Positions 11,301 through 23,300 of a stretch of 64,000 bases of DNA are shown here, one piece after another. The DNA is from Symbiodinium natans (lineage: Eukaryota; Sar; Dinophyceae; Suessiales; Symbiodiniaceae), in contig CAJNDS010000458.1 of the NCBI GenBank assembly GCA_905221605.1, positions 366,203 to 430,202 of the forward strand. The letters are read 5' to 3'. Below the pieces are notes generated by a model. It searched no databases and had not been told where the DNA came from. It saw only the letters and a program-made list of their open reading frames with translations. Position 1 is the stretch's first letter, and the number at the start of each line of letters is the position of its first letter. A program made the translations under genes and the position numbers.

Positions 11301-14300
11301 TTTTTCCTCTTTTTTTTTTGGGGGGGGGGGGAGGAGGGGGGGAGGCGTTAGGCAACAAAAAATGGCCCTTCAAGCAAAAACGGGGGGCCGCCTTCATTCG
11401 GAGGGTTGTTCTGGGATCTCGGTTCTAGAAGCTAAATAATTCATCCAAGGTCCTAGAGCCCCTACACCCTGGAGGGTTCTAGAAGTAGTCAGGGCTTGTA
11501 ACGGCAGAGGTGCATGCGGCACCTACACCTGACACAGGGTCTCGCCAATGACCCCTAACCCTGGAGGGTTCTAGAAGCTTTCTGCCGAGGCGTAGTAAGG
11601 GTTCTTGATATCCCTAAACCCTAAACCCTAATCCCTTGATACGGCTTCTTAAAGTCGTTCAAAGCCCTGAGGTCAAGTTCGCCGATGTGGCCGGCTGCGA
11701 TGGCGCCAAGCAGGAGCTGGTGTCTTTGTTACAAAAATCGTTGGGTTTAGGGTTTAGGGTTTAGGGGTTTAGGGGTTTAGGGGTTTAGGGGTTTAGGGTT
11801 TAGGGTTTAGGGTTTAGGGTTTAGTGTTTAGGGTTTAGAAAGTTTAGGGTCCGGGGCCTAGGATTTCGGGTTTAGGGTTTAGGGGTATAACGCTGTCTCC
11901 TTATTATTTTGGTCTTGGGTTTCGGGGTTTCGGGCTTCAGAGGGAGGGGGCGCAGGGGCGGGTGAAGTGTCTCAACGTCCGGGTTCTCAGACAAAGTGAC
12001 GCAACTCTTGGTATACACCCTCGTTCTCAAAAAAAAACTCGGGGTTCGGGCCCTAAGCCCCAAACCTAAACCCTACCCCCCAAAAAACTAAGCCCCAAAC
12101 CCTTTCAACCCTGAGGTTGCAAGGCTTGCAGAGCTAAGCTCGATATATACCCTCAACCCAAAACCCTCAACCCTAAGCGTTGCTAACCTTGAAGCCCAAT
12201 TCGGGTGTCCCCAAAACCCAGGTGGAGGTCGTCGACTTCCTGAAGATACCTGGCTGCCTCTAAAGGCAGGTGCCCCCGCTTCTTTTGTGAGAAGCGGAAG
12301 GAGGTGGGGGGTATTTAAGGGGTATTTACGGAGCATAAGCGGTTCTATGGAAGGGGGGCCGTACCAGGTAAGGGGGCATAGGGGTGGTATAAGGGTGGCT
12401 TTTAAAGGGGCATAAGGGTGCATAGGGGGGGGCGGGGGGGGGGGGGCGGCACTGTAGGGTTTACGGGGCTCCTAGGCTTACAACATATCATCGAGGCTTC
12501 GGGGCCGGAATCATGGAACTTTTTGGCTAGCTGGAATTTGGGATGATGCTGCCGGCTCAGGAATCTAATCCCTGAGAAGGCCCTAACCCGAATTGGCTCC
12601 CTAAACCCTAACCACATTCTCAACCTGAACCCCAAACCCTAAACTGCCGAAGAAGGCACGAAACGAACGATAGGCCCGGCCTGAGGAGGGTTCATTTCTG
12701 GGGCTCGTGGTTTTCTCTTCTCAAATGCGGTTGTTCCCTGAGTTCCCCGCTCAACCCTAAACCCTAAAACCTAAAACGTAAACCCTAAACCCTAAAACTC
12801 ATCATCACCCTCCAGGCCCCCTGAATCCACAAGTGATGGGGGCGGGAGGAAGCGGATTGATCAGACCGTTTCCCTACTTTTGGGGGGCAGCAGCTCCTGA
12901 AATCCTCAACCCTCAACCCTCAACCCTCAACCCTAAACCCTAAAGCCTAAGCCCTGCGCCCAAATCCTGAGATTCCTGAAGAATTTAAAAAGGCCCGCCT
13001 CAATCCCAAAACCTCTAAACCCTGGGCCCTAAGCCTTAAATCCCCAAATCCCAAAACCGTTACACTCTAAACCTTAAAACCCCACATCCCAAAACCGTTA
13101 CATTCTAAACCTTGAATCCCCAAATCCCACAACCGTTACACTCTAAACCTTAAATCCCCAAATCCCAGAACCTTTAATTAATCCCTAAACCTTAAATCTC
13201 CAAATGCCAGAACTCTTAATTATTCCCTAAACCTTACATCCCCAAATCCCAGAACCCTTAATTAAACCCCAAACCTTAAATCCCAAAGCCCTAAAGCCCT
13301 TAAACCCTAAATGTCAAATCTCCAAATCTCAGAACTCTTAAAGCCTGAAAGCCCAAACCTTAAATCCCAAAGCCCTTAAAACCCTAAACCTTAAATCCCC
13401 ATCCCAGAACCCTTAATCCCTAAACCCTCTAAACCCTAAACCCTAAACCTTTAATCCCAAAGCCCGAGAGCCCAAGGAACACCTCGCGCTATTCAGATCT
13501 CGGGGCCAAGATCCCAAAGGGCGCCACAACTGCAGAAGCGGAATCCCAGCCAGTTAGGGTTTGGGGTTTGGGGTTTAGGGGTATTTTGGGGTATTTTGGG
13601 GTTTTGGGGCTGGGGATGTTCCCCCTTATACTAACAGTCCTTAATCGGGATTCTAGCAACTTGAATTTCCCCCCCCCAAAAAAAAATCCCGAAAGCTGTG
13701 AGGTAGTGTAGGCTCCTATCAATGTCACCCCTACTACGTAGATTCTTTGTATAACCTACATGCAATTTATACGCCCTGCAGACACCCTTGTTGAGCCCAT
13801 GTTATGCCACATACTCCCATCAAAGTCCGCATGAACCCAAAAAGCCTTAAATCCTGAGATCAAACACCCGAACACCCCTGACACCCCCAACACCCTAAAC
13901 CCGACAAGCCCTATAAACCATAAACCCTATAAACACTATCCACCCTATAAACTCTATAAGCCCTAAAACCGATAAACCCTACAGACCCTACAAACCCTGT
14001 AACCCCTCTGGCCCCTCTAAACCCTCTAAACCCGAAAGACCCCAATAAACCCAATAAATCCCATCAAACGCTATTAACCCTGTCAACCCGGTAACCCGTC
14101 AACCCTGCAGAAACCCATCCGAAACCCTAGACCCTAAACCCTGAATTCTAAACCCTAAGCCCTAGGCCCTAAGACCTAAGCCCTAAACCCTAAACCCTAA
14201 ACCATAACCTCAACCAATAGGTGCCCTCCTGGTGGGGCCACCCGGCGCCTTGTCCTCGCGCCGTGAGGAGTGGAGAGTTGTGATAGGGGTTTTAGGGTCT

Positions 14301-17300
14301 CAGGGGGGTTTAGGGTTTAGGGTTTGGGGTTTGGGGTATAGGGTCTAGGGATTAGGGATTTAGGGGGTTCAGGGGGTTTTTAGGGTTTCAGGGTTTGGGG
14401 GGGTTCAGGGATTTAGGTGCTTTGGGTCCAGGGGGTTTAGGGTTTGGGGATTTAGGGTTTAAGGATTCAGGGTTTTTTGACGTGAACGTTGTAATTCGTC
14501 AAGGCCTCGGGATTAGAGATGTTAAGGGACTGGATTCATGGATTAGGCCTTGCGGTTCTGGAATCACCCTAAGTGCCCAAGCCCTACGTCCGTTACCCTA
14601 AGCCTAAACGAGATCGCTGGGAGCCGAGGTACAGGAGAGACTAGGATCAGGGTTCAGGGTTTAGGGTTTAGGATTCCTCAGTTACCCTAAACCCTAAACC
14701 CTGAACCCCTAAGCTTTCTAAACTAAGATCGCTGGGAGCCGAGGTACAGGCAAGACCCTGCTGGCCAAGGCGGTGGCCGGTGAAGCTGGCGTCCCCTTCT
14801 TCAGCTCCCTGGCAGATGTCAAGCATCCAACGCATCAAGAACCTGGAACCCGTAGGTCTAAAACCTGAATCCTAAACCCTAAACCCTAAACGCTAAGCCC
14901 TAAACCCTAAACGCTAAACCCGAAACCCTAAACCCTAAACCCTAAACCCTAAACCCTAAACCTAAACCCGAAACCCGAAACCCGAAACCCGAAACCCGAA
15001 ACCCGAAACCCGAAACCCTAAACCCTAAACCCTAAACCCTAAACCCTAAACCCTAAACCCTAAACCCTAAACCCTAAACCCTAAACCCTAAGCCCTAAAC
15101 CCTAAACCCTAAACCCTAAACCCTAAACCCTAAACCCTAAACCCTAAACCCTAAACCCTAAACCCTACCTACAAAGTTGGGGCCCCTGCACCCAAGGCAT
15201 CTCCGCATCAGAGTTCGTGGAGATTTTCGCAGGCTGGGGAGCGAGGGCACCTTAGAGGGAGGGTTTAGGGTTTAGGGTTTAGGGTTCAGGGTTTAGGGTG
15301 TAGGGTTTAGGGTTTAGGGTTTGCCCTTCTAGGGTTTAGCGTTTAGGATTCTAGGGTGTAGCTTTTTTGGGTTTGGGGTTTAGAATGGTAGGGTCTTTTA
15401 GAGTAGGCTTAGGGTTTCGGGTTTAGGGTCTGAGGGCTGAGGGTTTCGGGGGCTTAGGGCTTCGGATTTCGGGGCTCTTCACAGGTACCTCGGTGGCATG
15501 CTGAAGCCTGAACCCGTACTTGCACTCAAAGCCCCAGACCTCACAAGGAACACCCGAAGATGGTCCGTCGTTCCACATGGTGGTCTCTGTCGCAATAGTC
15601 GAAATTATGGTCCTCAGGGGGCACCCTTTTCGGGATCCTACACCCTAAATTTGTGGATGTTCCCCCTTATCCGAATAGTCCTTAATAGGGGTTCTAGTAC
15701 CCCCTATTCTAATCCCTACTCAGGACTGTTAGTATAATAAGGGGCAACATCCCAATCCTAAACCCTAAACCCTGAACCCTATCCCTAAACCGAAACCCGA
15801 AAACCCAAAACCCGACAAACTTGAAACAACTTCGGCGGGGGGGGGGGGGGGGTTGACGAGCCTCGATTGTCGAGGCATCGGTGCATCGCGCGGGCGAGAC
15901 CTCTTCGAGCAAGCCAAGAAGCCCCTGGGGCTTGGGGTTGTTGAGAATTTTGGGGTTTAGGGTCTATAGGGTTTAGGGTTTAGGCTTTGGGGCCTTTGGG
16001 GTTTAGGGTTTAGGGTTTAGGGGGTTTGGGGTTAGGAGTTCTAGGGTTTATGTAAACAGTTTGCGGACAATCCGAGCGAGAGCAACGCGAGACCTTTAGG
16101 CAGAAGATTAATTAGCAGGCACACGGGGGTTTCCGAACTAGGGTAGGGTTCAGAGATTAGGATTTAGGGTTTAGGGGCACCTTATTGGGGTCCTTATTAT
16201 GAGTCAATCCTACAATTCGGGGTCTATATTCGGGATCCCTTATGTTCGTAAACTCCCTTCTTGGCGAATGGCAAGTTAGGCCGGCTTGTAAGCACGGCGA
16301 CGGGACCTTCCACTTCAGTAGTCCACACCTCTGGTGACCCAGCGGGTCCATTTGTAGTACTACTATGGAATTAGGTACCAACAAAAACTAAACAGGGTTT
16401 TGGGGTACCTAATTCCATAATAGTACTACAAATGGACCCTCTGGGTGAGTTGACTTTCCATCGGCTCCTTCTCTGCGCCACGAGTATCCCGCATGGCACT
16501 CGAACACGCCCAAGTACCCGGCAGGCGACGTACAGGAGATTGACTCGGCTTCCATGTTGGAGGAATGGGAGCCGATTGACGCCGCACTTCGGGAGACGCC
16601 TTCCTGCGCTATGGTGATAGCCATGCGTGGTGGTGGCACATCCGTCTTGAAAGCCTTACGCGAGTCAAAGGTTGATAAGAAGACCGTGCTAAGGGAGCAG
16701 TCTGCCAAGCTCAGTGCCCTCGTCAAGGAGAAGAGCTACCAGAGCACCTCAAACACGCGCAGGCTATTGCCAACTTCTTGGGCACTATGAGAAGCAGAGT
16801 GGGCAGATTTTTCACAACGCCGTCCAGCAGATGAACAAGGAAGATGTTGAGACATGCCTTAAGGCCTTAAGGTTCTTGACTCGAAGAACAAGAAAACCCC
16901 CAGCACCGAAGCAAAGGTGGAGGAGATAGGGAACATCATTATGTCTTCCTTGCTTGGTAAGATTGACGATCACATTCGGGAGATTGAGGAGGTGAAGCAG
17001 TGGGCTTTAGGGTTGAAGAGGACTTCGGGTTTAGAGTGTTTAGGGGCTTAGGTTTCAGGGCTTTCGAAGATTAAGGGTTCATAGAAGAGGGTTTAGGTCC
17101 TACTTAAGTGCATTTCTGCAGTTCTCTTGAAGCATCAGGGGCATGAGAAATATTCACACCTCCTTCATCCCGTCAAATCCTTAACGGTCCCAAGCCCTGA
17201 ACCCCTTAAACCCCCAAAACCCATTAAAGCCAGACGCAACCACCCAGCCCCTTTATGAGAAAAAAACTTCTTCGCCCCAGGAGCCCTCTTCTTTCAGAGC

Positions 17301-20300
17301 GTATATATATATATATGTATATTTATATTTATATTTATTTATTTATTTATGTATAAACACATATAGATGCGTGTGGTTATATTTATGTGAATCTCAAGGA
17401 GCTAAATGGTCTAAACCTGGGCTGTAGGGTAACTCCACGAAACCCCGAAGGGCCCTTTTCCACGCCTGCCATCCCTAAACCCTAAACCCTAAACCCTAAA
17501 CCCTAAACCCTAAACCCTAAACCCTCAACATCCATAAGCTCCCCGCAAGGTCGGCGCCCTGCATCATCTTCATTGACGAGCTCTTCGGCTCCGGGTTCAT
17601 GCAGTTTAGGGTTTAGGGTTTAGGGTTTAGGGTTTAGGGTTTAGGGTTTAAGGTTTAGGGTTTAAGGTTTAGGATGTCCCTTACATCCTTTAAAGGGTTC
17701 CGAAGCATGGGCCCTTGGGTTGCATGGGGTGTAGAAGGGCACCCCCTTCAAGGGCCCATACTATGGGAGCATGTAACTGCCCTAAGAGGGTGTAGGGTTT
17801 CCTATACAGGTTAGGGTTTTTTTGTAGACGGGTTTCACATCGGGTTTTGGGTTTGGGCTTATCTAGGGTTTCACATGTTTTAGTGTGTTTTTTTTTTTTT
17901 TTTTTTTTTGGGGGGGGGGGGGGGGTTGGGCTTTCCGAAGGGATGTAGGGTTTGTGGCAAGCCCTGAGCCCGAAACCCTAAACCCTAAACCCTAAAACCC
18001 TAAACCTGATTCCAAATCCCAGCCCGAAGCCCTGAAGGCTACAGCCGAACAGCCGAAACCCTGCCAGCAGTCTCTATTGCTCAAGTCCAGTCTGTGCAAG
18101 GGTTTAGGATTCAGGGCTTAGAAATCACGATGTTCAGTAGTAGCCTCTTTAGCCGCAGAAGGGGCCTTCTCTCCAATTGAGAACAAGTCGAATGTTTTGC
18201 CAGAAACCCCAAAACCCTAAACACCCAGACCCTAAGCCCGAAACCTTGACCTCAAACCCTGAACACCCGAGCCCAACAAAAGGCCTTCATGGAGGGTAGC
18301 CTCACCCTCAGCTTCAAGCCGTACACCCAGAAAATCCTTAAACCCGAGACCCAAAACCCTCCCCTCCCCCCCCGGTCCCGTCAACCCTAAACCCAAAACC
18401 TAGCCTCCCCTGCCCTCCAGCCCTCCCGTCTGGGCTTAGGGTTTAGGGTTCAGGGTTCAGGATTTAGGGTTTCGGGTTTAGGGTTTAGGGTTTAGGGTTT
18501 AGGGTTTAGGGTTTAGGGTTTAGGGTTTAGGGTTTAGGGTTTAGGGTTTAGGGTTTAGGGTTCCCCCAGGATTGATGCTGTCGGCCGACAGCGAAGTGCT
18601 GGCTTCGGCCAGGGCAACGACGAGCGCGAGCAGACCGTGTGCCTTAGGTTTAAGGTTTAGGGTTTAGGGTTTAGGGTTTAGGGTTTAGGGTTTAGGGTTT
18701 AGGGTTCAGGGTTCAGGGTTCAGGGTTCAGGGTTCAGGGTTTTTTAGGGTTTAGGGCTTAGGGATCAAGTTTAGGGTTTCGGGTTTAGTTTTCAGGGTTT
18801 AGTAGGGCCGACTTAGGGGATTGAGGGGGATTTTAGCAGTCATTTGTGAGACTCAGGGCTTCGGGGTTCCACAGGGTCAAGGCTTCAGGCCAATGCTTTC
18901 TCAGCCAGTTTCTCAGCCAGTTAGGGTTTAGGGTTCAGGGTTTAGGGTTTACCGCCAGGGGTTTGGAACTTAGGGTGTAGGCTGTTCCCCAAGTCACGCT
19001 CACCACCTTAGACACGGTGGTAGTTCAAGTAGCCTGGAGGCCGCGGGTGTTTGACTTTTTTGGGGGAGGGTGGGGTGGAGGGTTTGGGGTTTACAGTTTA
19101 GGGTTTAGGGTTTACAGTTTACGGGTGCTGTTGTGGTACCCGACACAGTACGGACCATGCAAAATGAGAAGGGTCAATGATCTAGATCTACGCCGATAGG
19201 ACGCTCACAGCTTTGGGCAGAGTGGCTGAACAGAGCACCACGCACATCCCGCAGAGAAAACTTCCCCCTTTCCAGGGAGACCCAAAACCCCTAAATTCTG
19301 AAGCCAATCACCTATATCCCCCTTTGGGAATTATTTTGTATTTTTGTTTATATAAAACCCAAGAGGAAAATCAAGTATTTTTGTTAAGGTTCTAAGGGGA
19401 GTATAGAAACTGCTCGTAGTGATTCCGAGGGAGCCCCAAAGCCAGAAACGAAGCTCAGGAACCAGCTGCTGACGGAGATGGATGGCTTCGAGGCCCAGGG
19501 ATTCAGAAGAATAGGCCTAAACCCTGGAGGGTTTAGGGTTTGGGGTTTGGGGTTCAGGGTTTAGGGTTTAGGGTTTAGGGTTCAGGGTTTAGGGTTTAGG
19601 GTTTAGGGTTTAGGGTTTAGGCTTAAACCATGGCTTGGTAGCCCACTGGTACCATTTTTTCATTTTTTGGTTCAAGGTTCCCATATCAAGCAGACGCCAA
19701 CCCCAAAAAGGGTGCCCTTATTATGGTATGGTTGCTGGGCTACAAAGCTATGAACCCTAAGCCCTAAACGATAAACCCTGCCCCCACTCCATACTCGAAG
19801 AAGTTTTTTCTTTTGGGGGGAGAAGCTGTGGGATGTTATAGTCGTTATAGTTAGACTTTCTGCTTCTTAGCTGAGAATGTCTGAAACTAAACCCTAAACC
19901 CTACAAACCCTGAACCCCAAACCCTAAGAACCCTAAACCCCAAAAACCCTAAACCCTAAAACCCCTAAACCCTAAAAGCCCTAAAACCCTGTTGGGAGGC
20001 AAACAAGGGCGTCGTGGTGATCGCGGCGACAAACCGAGCGGACTCTCGGCACGCGCGGAGATTTTTTAGTGGCAGCTGAAAGCTGGTGTGTTTAGGGTTT
20101 AGGGTTTAGGGTTCAGCATTTCAAGTCCAAGCATTCACTAGTCAAGAAATTACTCCAGAAAAATTCCCACCCGCCCAAAGAATCCCACCTCATTAAGAAA
20201 ATATTTCGCCTTTGGCACGACGAATGACCTTGCCCAGTAAAAAAGTGCCCTTGTCCAGTAAAAAAAGGACCTTGCCCAGCAAAAAATGACCTTGCCCAGT

Positions 20301-23300
20301 AACAAAAATGACCCTGCCCAGTATAATGTGACCTTGCCCAGTAAAAAAATGACCTTGCCCAAAAAAACTGACCTTGCCCAGCAACAACATGACCTTGCCC
20401 AGTAAAAAATAACCTTGCCCAGTAAAAAAATGACCTTGCCCAGTAACTCATTAACATTTAAATTATATATTAAAGAGGTTTAGGGTTTAGGGTTTAGGGT
20501 TTAGGGTTAGGGTTTAGGGTTAGGGTTTAGGGTTTAGGGTTTAGGGTTTAGGGTTTAGGGAATGACACGGCAGCATAGTTTGGCAGCGCGTAGCAGGCTC
20601 TCACATGCAACCTCTTTGTGGTGTAGCAAGAAGCATCTCTATAAACCCTAAACCCTAAACCCCAAACCCTAAACCCTAAACCCTGTAAACGCAGCAGGGG
20701 AGAGGCCTGCACCAGCGGCTCCAGCCGGGTCCTGCAGAAGCACCACACACTTCCCCGAAAGCAGTTGGTGACGTCCTGGCAGGGAACTACGGGAGAAGGG
20801 GCGCAGGCCCAGCTCTGCCAGTCGCCTGCGCTTGTCCTGTGTGTCCGGCCGGACGGAGCAGGGGGGCTGCCCGGCGGCTGCTCTCCCAAGAATGTCACCG
20901 ACATGGCTTTGGAATGCTGAGTCTTTTGAAAGAGAGGCTGATGGAGATGGACCGCCGTTCCTGGGCGTTCGCTGCCAGGAAGCACCTGTGCTCCGTGATC
21001 TCTGGCGTTTGGCGTGAGAATCTGGGGTATGTCCGTGTGCCGAGGGTGGCAAAAGGACCTGAGGTGAACTTCGGAGTCTCCCGAGACAGTCTGGTGCGCT
21101 CCGCTGGTGAGACCCTCGATGCCACCATCGTGGTCAAATTAGGGTTTAGGGTTTAGGGTTTAGGGTTTAGGGAAGCAGAGCTTCGGGACAGAGACTGACT
21201 CTCCAGCCTGCCCAGCAACTTCGAGCAATGCTTTTGCAGTGCTCCATGGACATGGCACCGTGGTGGCAGAGGGGGCCCGTTCCTTTAGGGTTTAGGGTTC
21301 AGGGTTTCAGGGTTTAGGGTTTAGAGTTTAGGCTTTTCGAGTTTTTGTTTTTGAACAGGGCTTTCTGCGTCGTTACAGAGTGTTGTCAGTTTTCCAAAGG
21401 GTTTAAGTAGGCTTGAACTTCGCTGTAATTGACTTTGGGGTTTAGGGTTCGCCTGCGGCTTGTTTCAGGCCTTCAGGATTTAGGGGTTTTGGGGTTGTCG
21501 CGTTTTGAGGGTTTCCGAGTTTGAGGGTTTAGGGCTCCAGGCTTGAAGGTTGAACGCCTGAGAGAAGGTTCAGGGCCTCATGACAGCCATAAGCCAAAAG
21601 GAAGACCCAAGAATCTAAACCCAAACCACGACCCCTTCCGAAGCCCGAGCCCGACACTACAAACCCTAAACCCTGCACCCTAAACCCTAAACCCTAAACC
21701 CTAAACCCTAAACCCTAAACCCTAAACCCTAAACCCTAAACTACGCCCCTTGAAGCCAAACAGGGCATCCTTTTGATTCCCGGGTTTCTCTTGGGCCTAG
21801 ACAACCTACATGTCTCCCATCCCCACCCTAAACCCGACACCCTACAAACCGTAACCCACTATTCCTTAAACCCCCCCCCCCCCCAAAAAAAAAAAGAATA
21901 AATAAATAAAAACAAAATAATAATCAAGATATCGCCCTTACAAGGAGGAGCATGTTCTTCATTTTTTGGGTGGTTCTTCAGCAAATAGTCGTAACCTACA
22001 TCTCTCCAAACCCTAAAACTCTAAACCCTAACCCAAAACCCTAAACCCTAAACCCCAAACCCTATAAACGTCAACCTACATCTTCCCTAAACCCTAAACC
22101 CCAAACACTAAACCCTAAAAACCCAAACCCTAAACCCTAAACCCTAAACCCTAAACGCTAGACCTTAACCCTAAAAACCCAAACCCTAAACCCTAAACCC
22201 CAAGTCCCAAAAGCCCAAGGACATCCTCGACCAAGCATTGGTCCGCCCTGGGCGCTTCGACCGACAAATCCAGGCCCATTCCCTTCTTGGGGTTTAGGGT
22301 TTTGGGTTCCCTCCTAGGGGTTCAGGGTTTAGGGTTTAGGGTTTAGGGTTGAAAAGGGCAATGCCTGCCCTTGTGTTGAACAGCCCAGGTCTTCGACATG
22401 TTCCTGTTCACGTATGCCGGGGCCTTCGTCTCAAGTGTTTTCAGGGAGAGGGTAGAGGCGCCATGGCCACCGAGGGTGACATAGCATATGTGCTGTGCAA
22501 AGATAGTGAAGATCGACCCGTGCCGCTTTGTGGCTGGGTGGTGGAAGTGAGCTCTACCGAAGTGGTCCTCGCAACAGATCCTCTGGACGGTGCGAAAGTT
22601 GCCAACTCCTTGTCCTGCCAAAAGGCAAAAGCAGGGAATAAGCCTGGCTACGACCTTCGCTTCCTCAAAGTTCCCGGTGATAGCCTCACTTTGAGTGCGC
22701 CATCGAGTTGGACAGGAAAAAGGCCACGCGACCTTAGCTCTTTAGAAGTCTGCAAGGAGGCATGGCGCACCTTGGAACAGAAGCAGCTGGAGAGCAGCGG
22801 CGCCGAGTGCCCGGGCAGCGCCAAGGACACCAGACCTCGGTCGAGGACAGGTGCCGAGCAGAGCTTAGAGCGAGAGCTGAAAGGCCTGTCCAAAGTGTTT
22901 GGAGACGACGACGAAAGCGACAGCGAGGAGGAGCTCGAAGTCATGGCCCCAAGGCGGAGCCAGGCAGCTTCGTCTTCTCAGGCCATGTTAGCTCCGGGTG
23001 CCCCGGTGAAGAAGGCGAAGAAGAAGGAGAAGGAGGGAGGCCAGATAGGGGACCTTGTGCGGGCCGGCCTTGCTCAAGGCCAGAGTGCGTCGGAGCTGCT
23101 TCCGCTGGCAATGCTCACCATGCTGATGAAGAAGGAGGGCGGCGGGCGAAAGGGGGAAGGACACCGGGGGCTCCGCCCTGGTGGTTCCTCCTCAGAAAGC
23201 GAAAGCGAGGCCGACGACTTCACCCGCTCCGGCATGAAGGCAGTGGTATCGTTGAACAAGATGCACAAGCGGATCTTGGAGCGACCCTCCCGAGTGTGTG

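Larger units (their letters stand above)
15921..17549. repeat. Intron with coding fossil, hairpin and repeats
   Basis: TTTAGGG 15,950-16,040 and 16,142-16,175; a 36-bp-arm hairpin at 16,342-16,440; a broken coding fragment 16,430-17,000; TA microsatellite 17,299-17,350; CCCTAAA 17,472-17,525. Confidence 0.75.
20041..22219. repeat. Intron with 21-bp minisatellite, unknown block and arrays
   Basis: TTTAGGG 20,090-20,112; minisatellite 20,226-20,452; TTTAGGG 20,476-20,559; a repeat-free block 20,690-21,135; TTTAGGG 21,137-21,172; CCCTAAA 21,660-21,742; foldback copy 21,848-21,995; CCCTAAA 22,005-22,205. Confidence 0.8.

Noticed and set aside
20216-20455. CRISPR array
   Set aside because: Imperfect tandem units with no distinct spacers, in a eukaryotic intron, with no cas genes.
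20113-20457. Minus-strand ORFs with repeated [10 protein letters not shown]
   Set aside because: Products of the 21-bp minisatellite.
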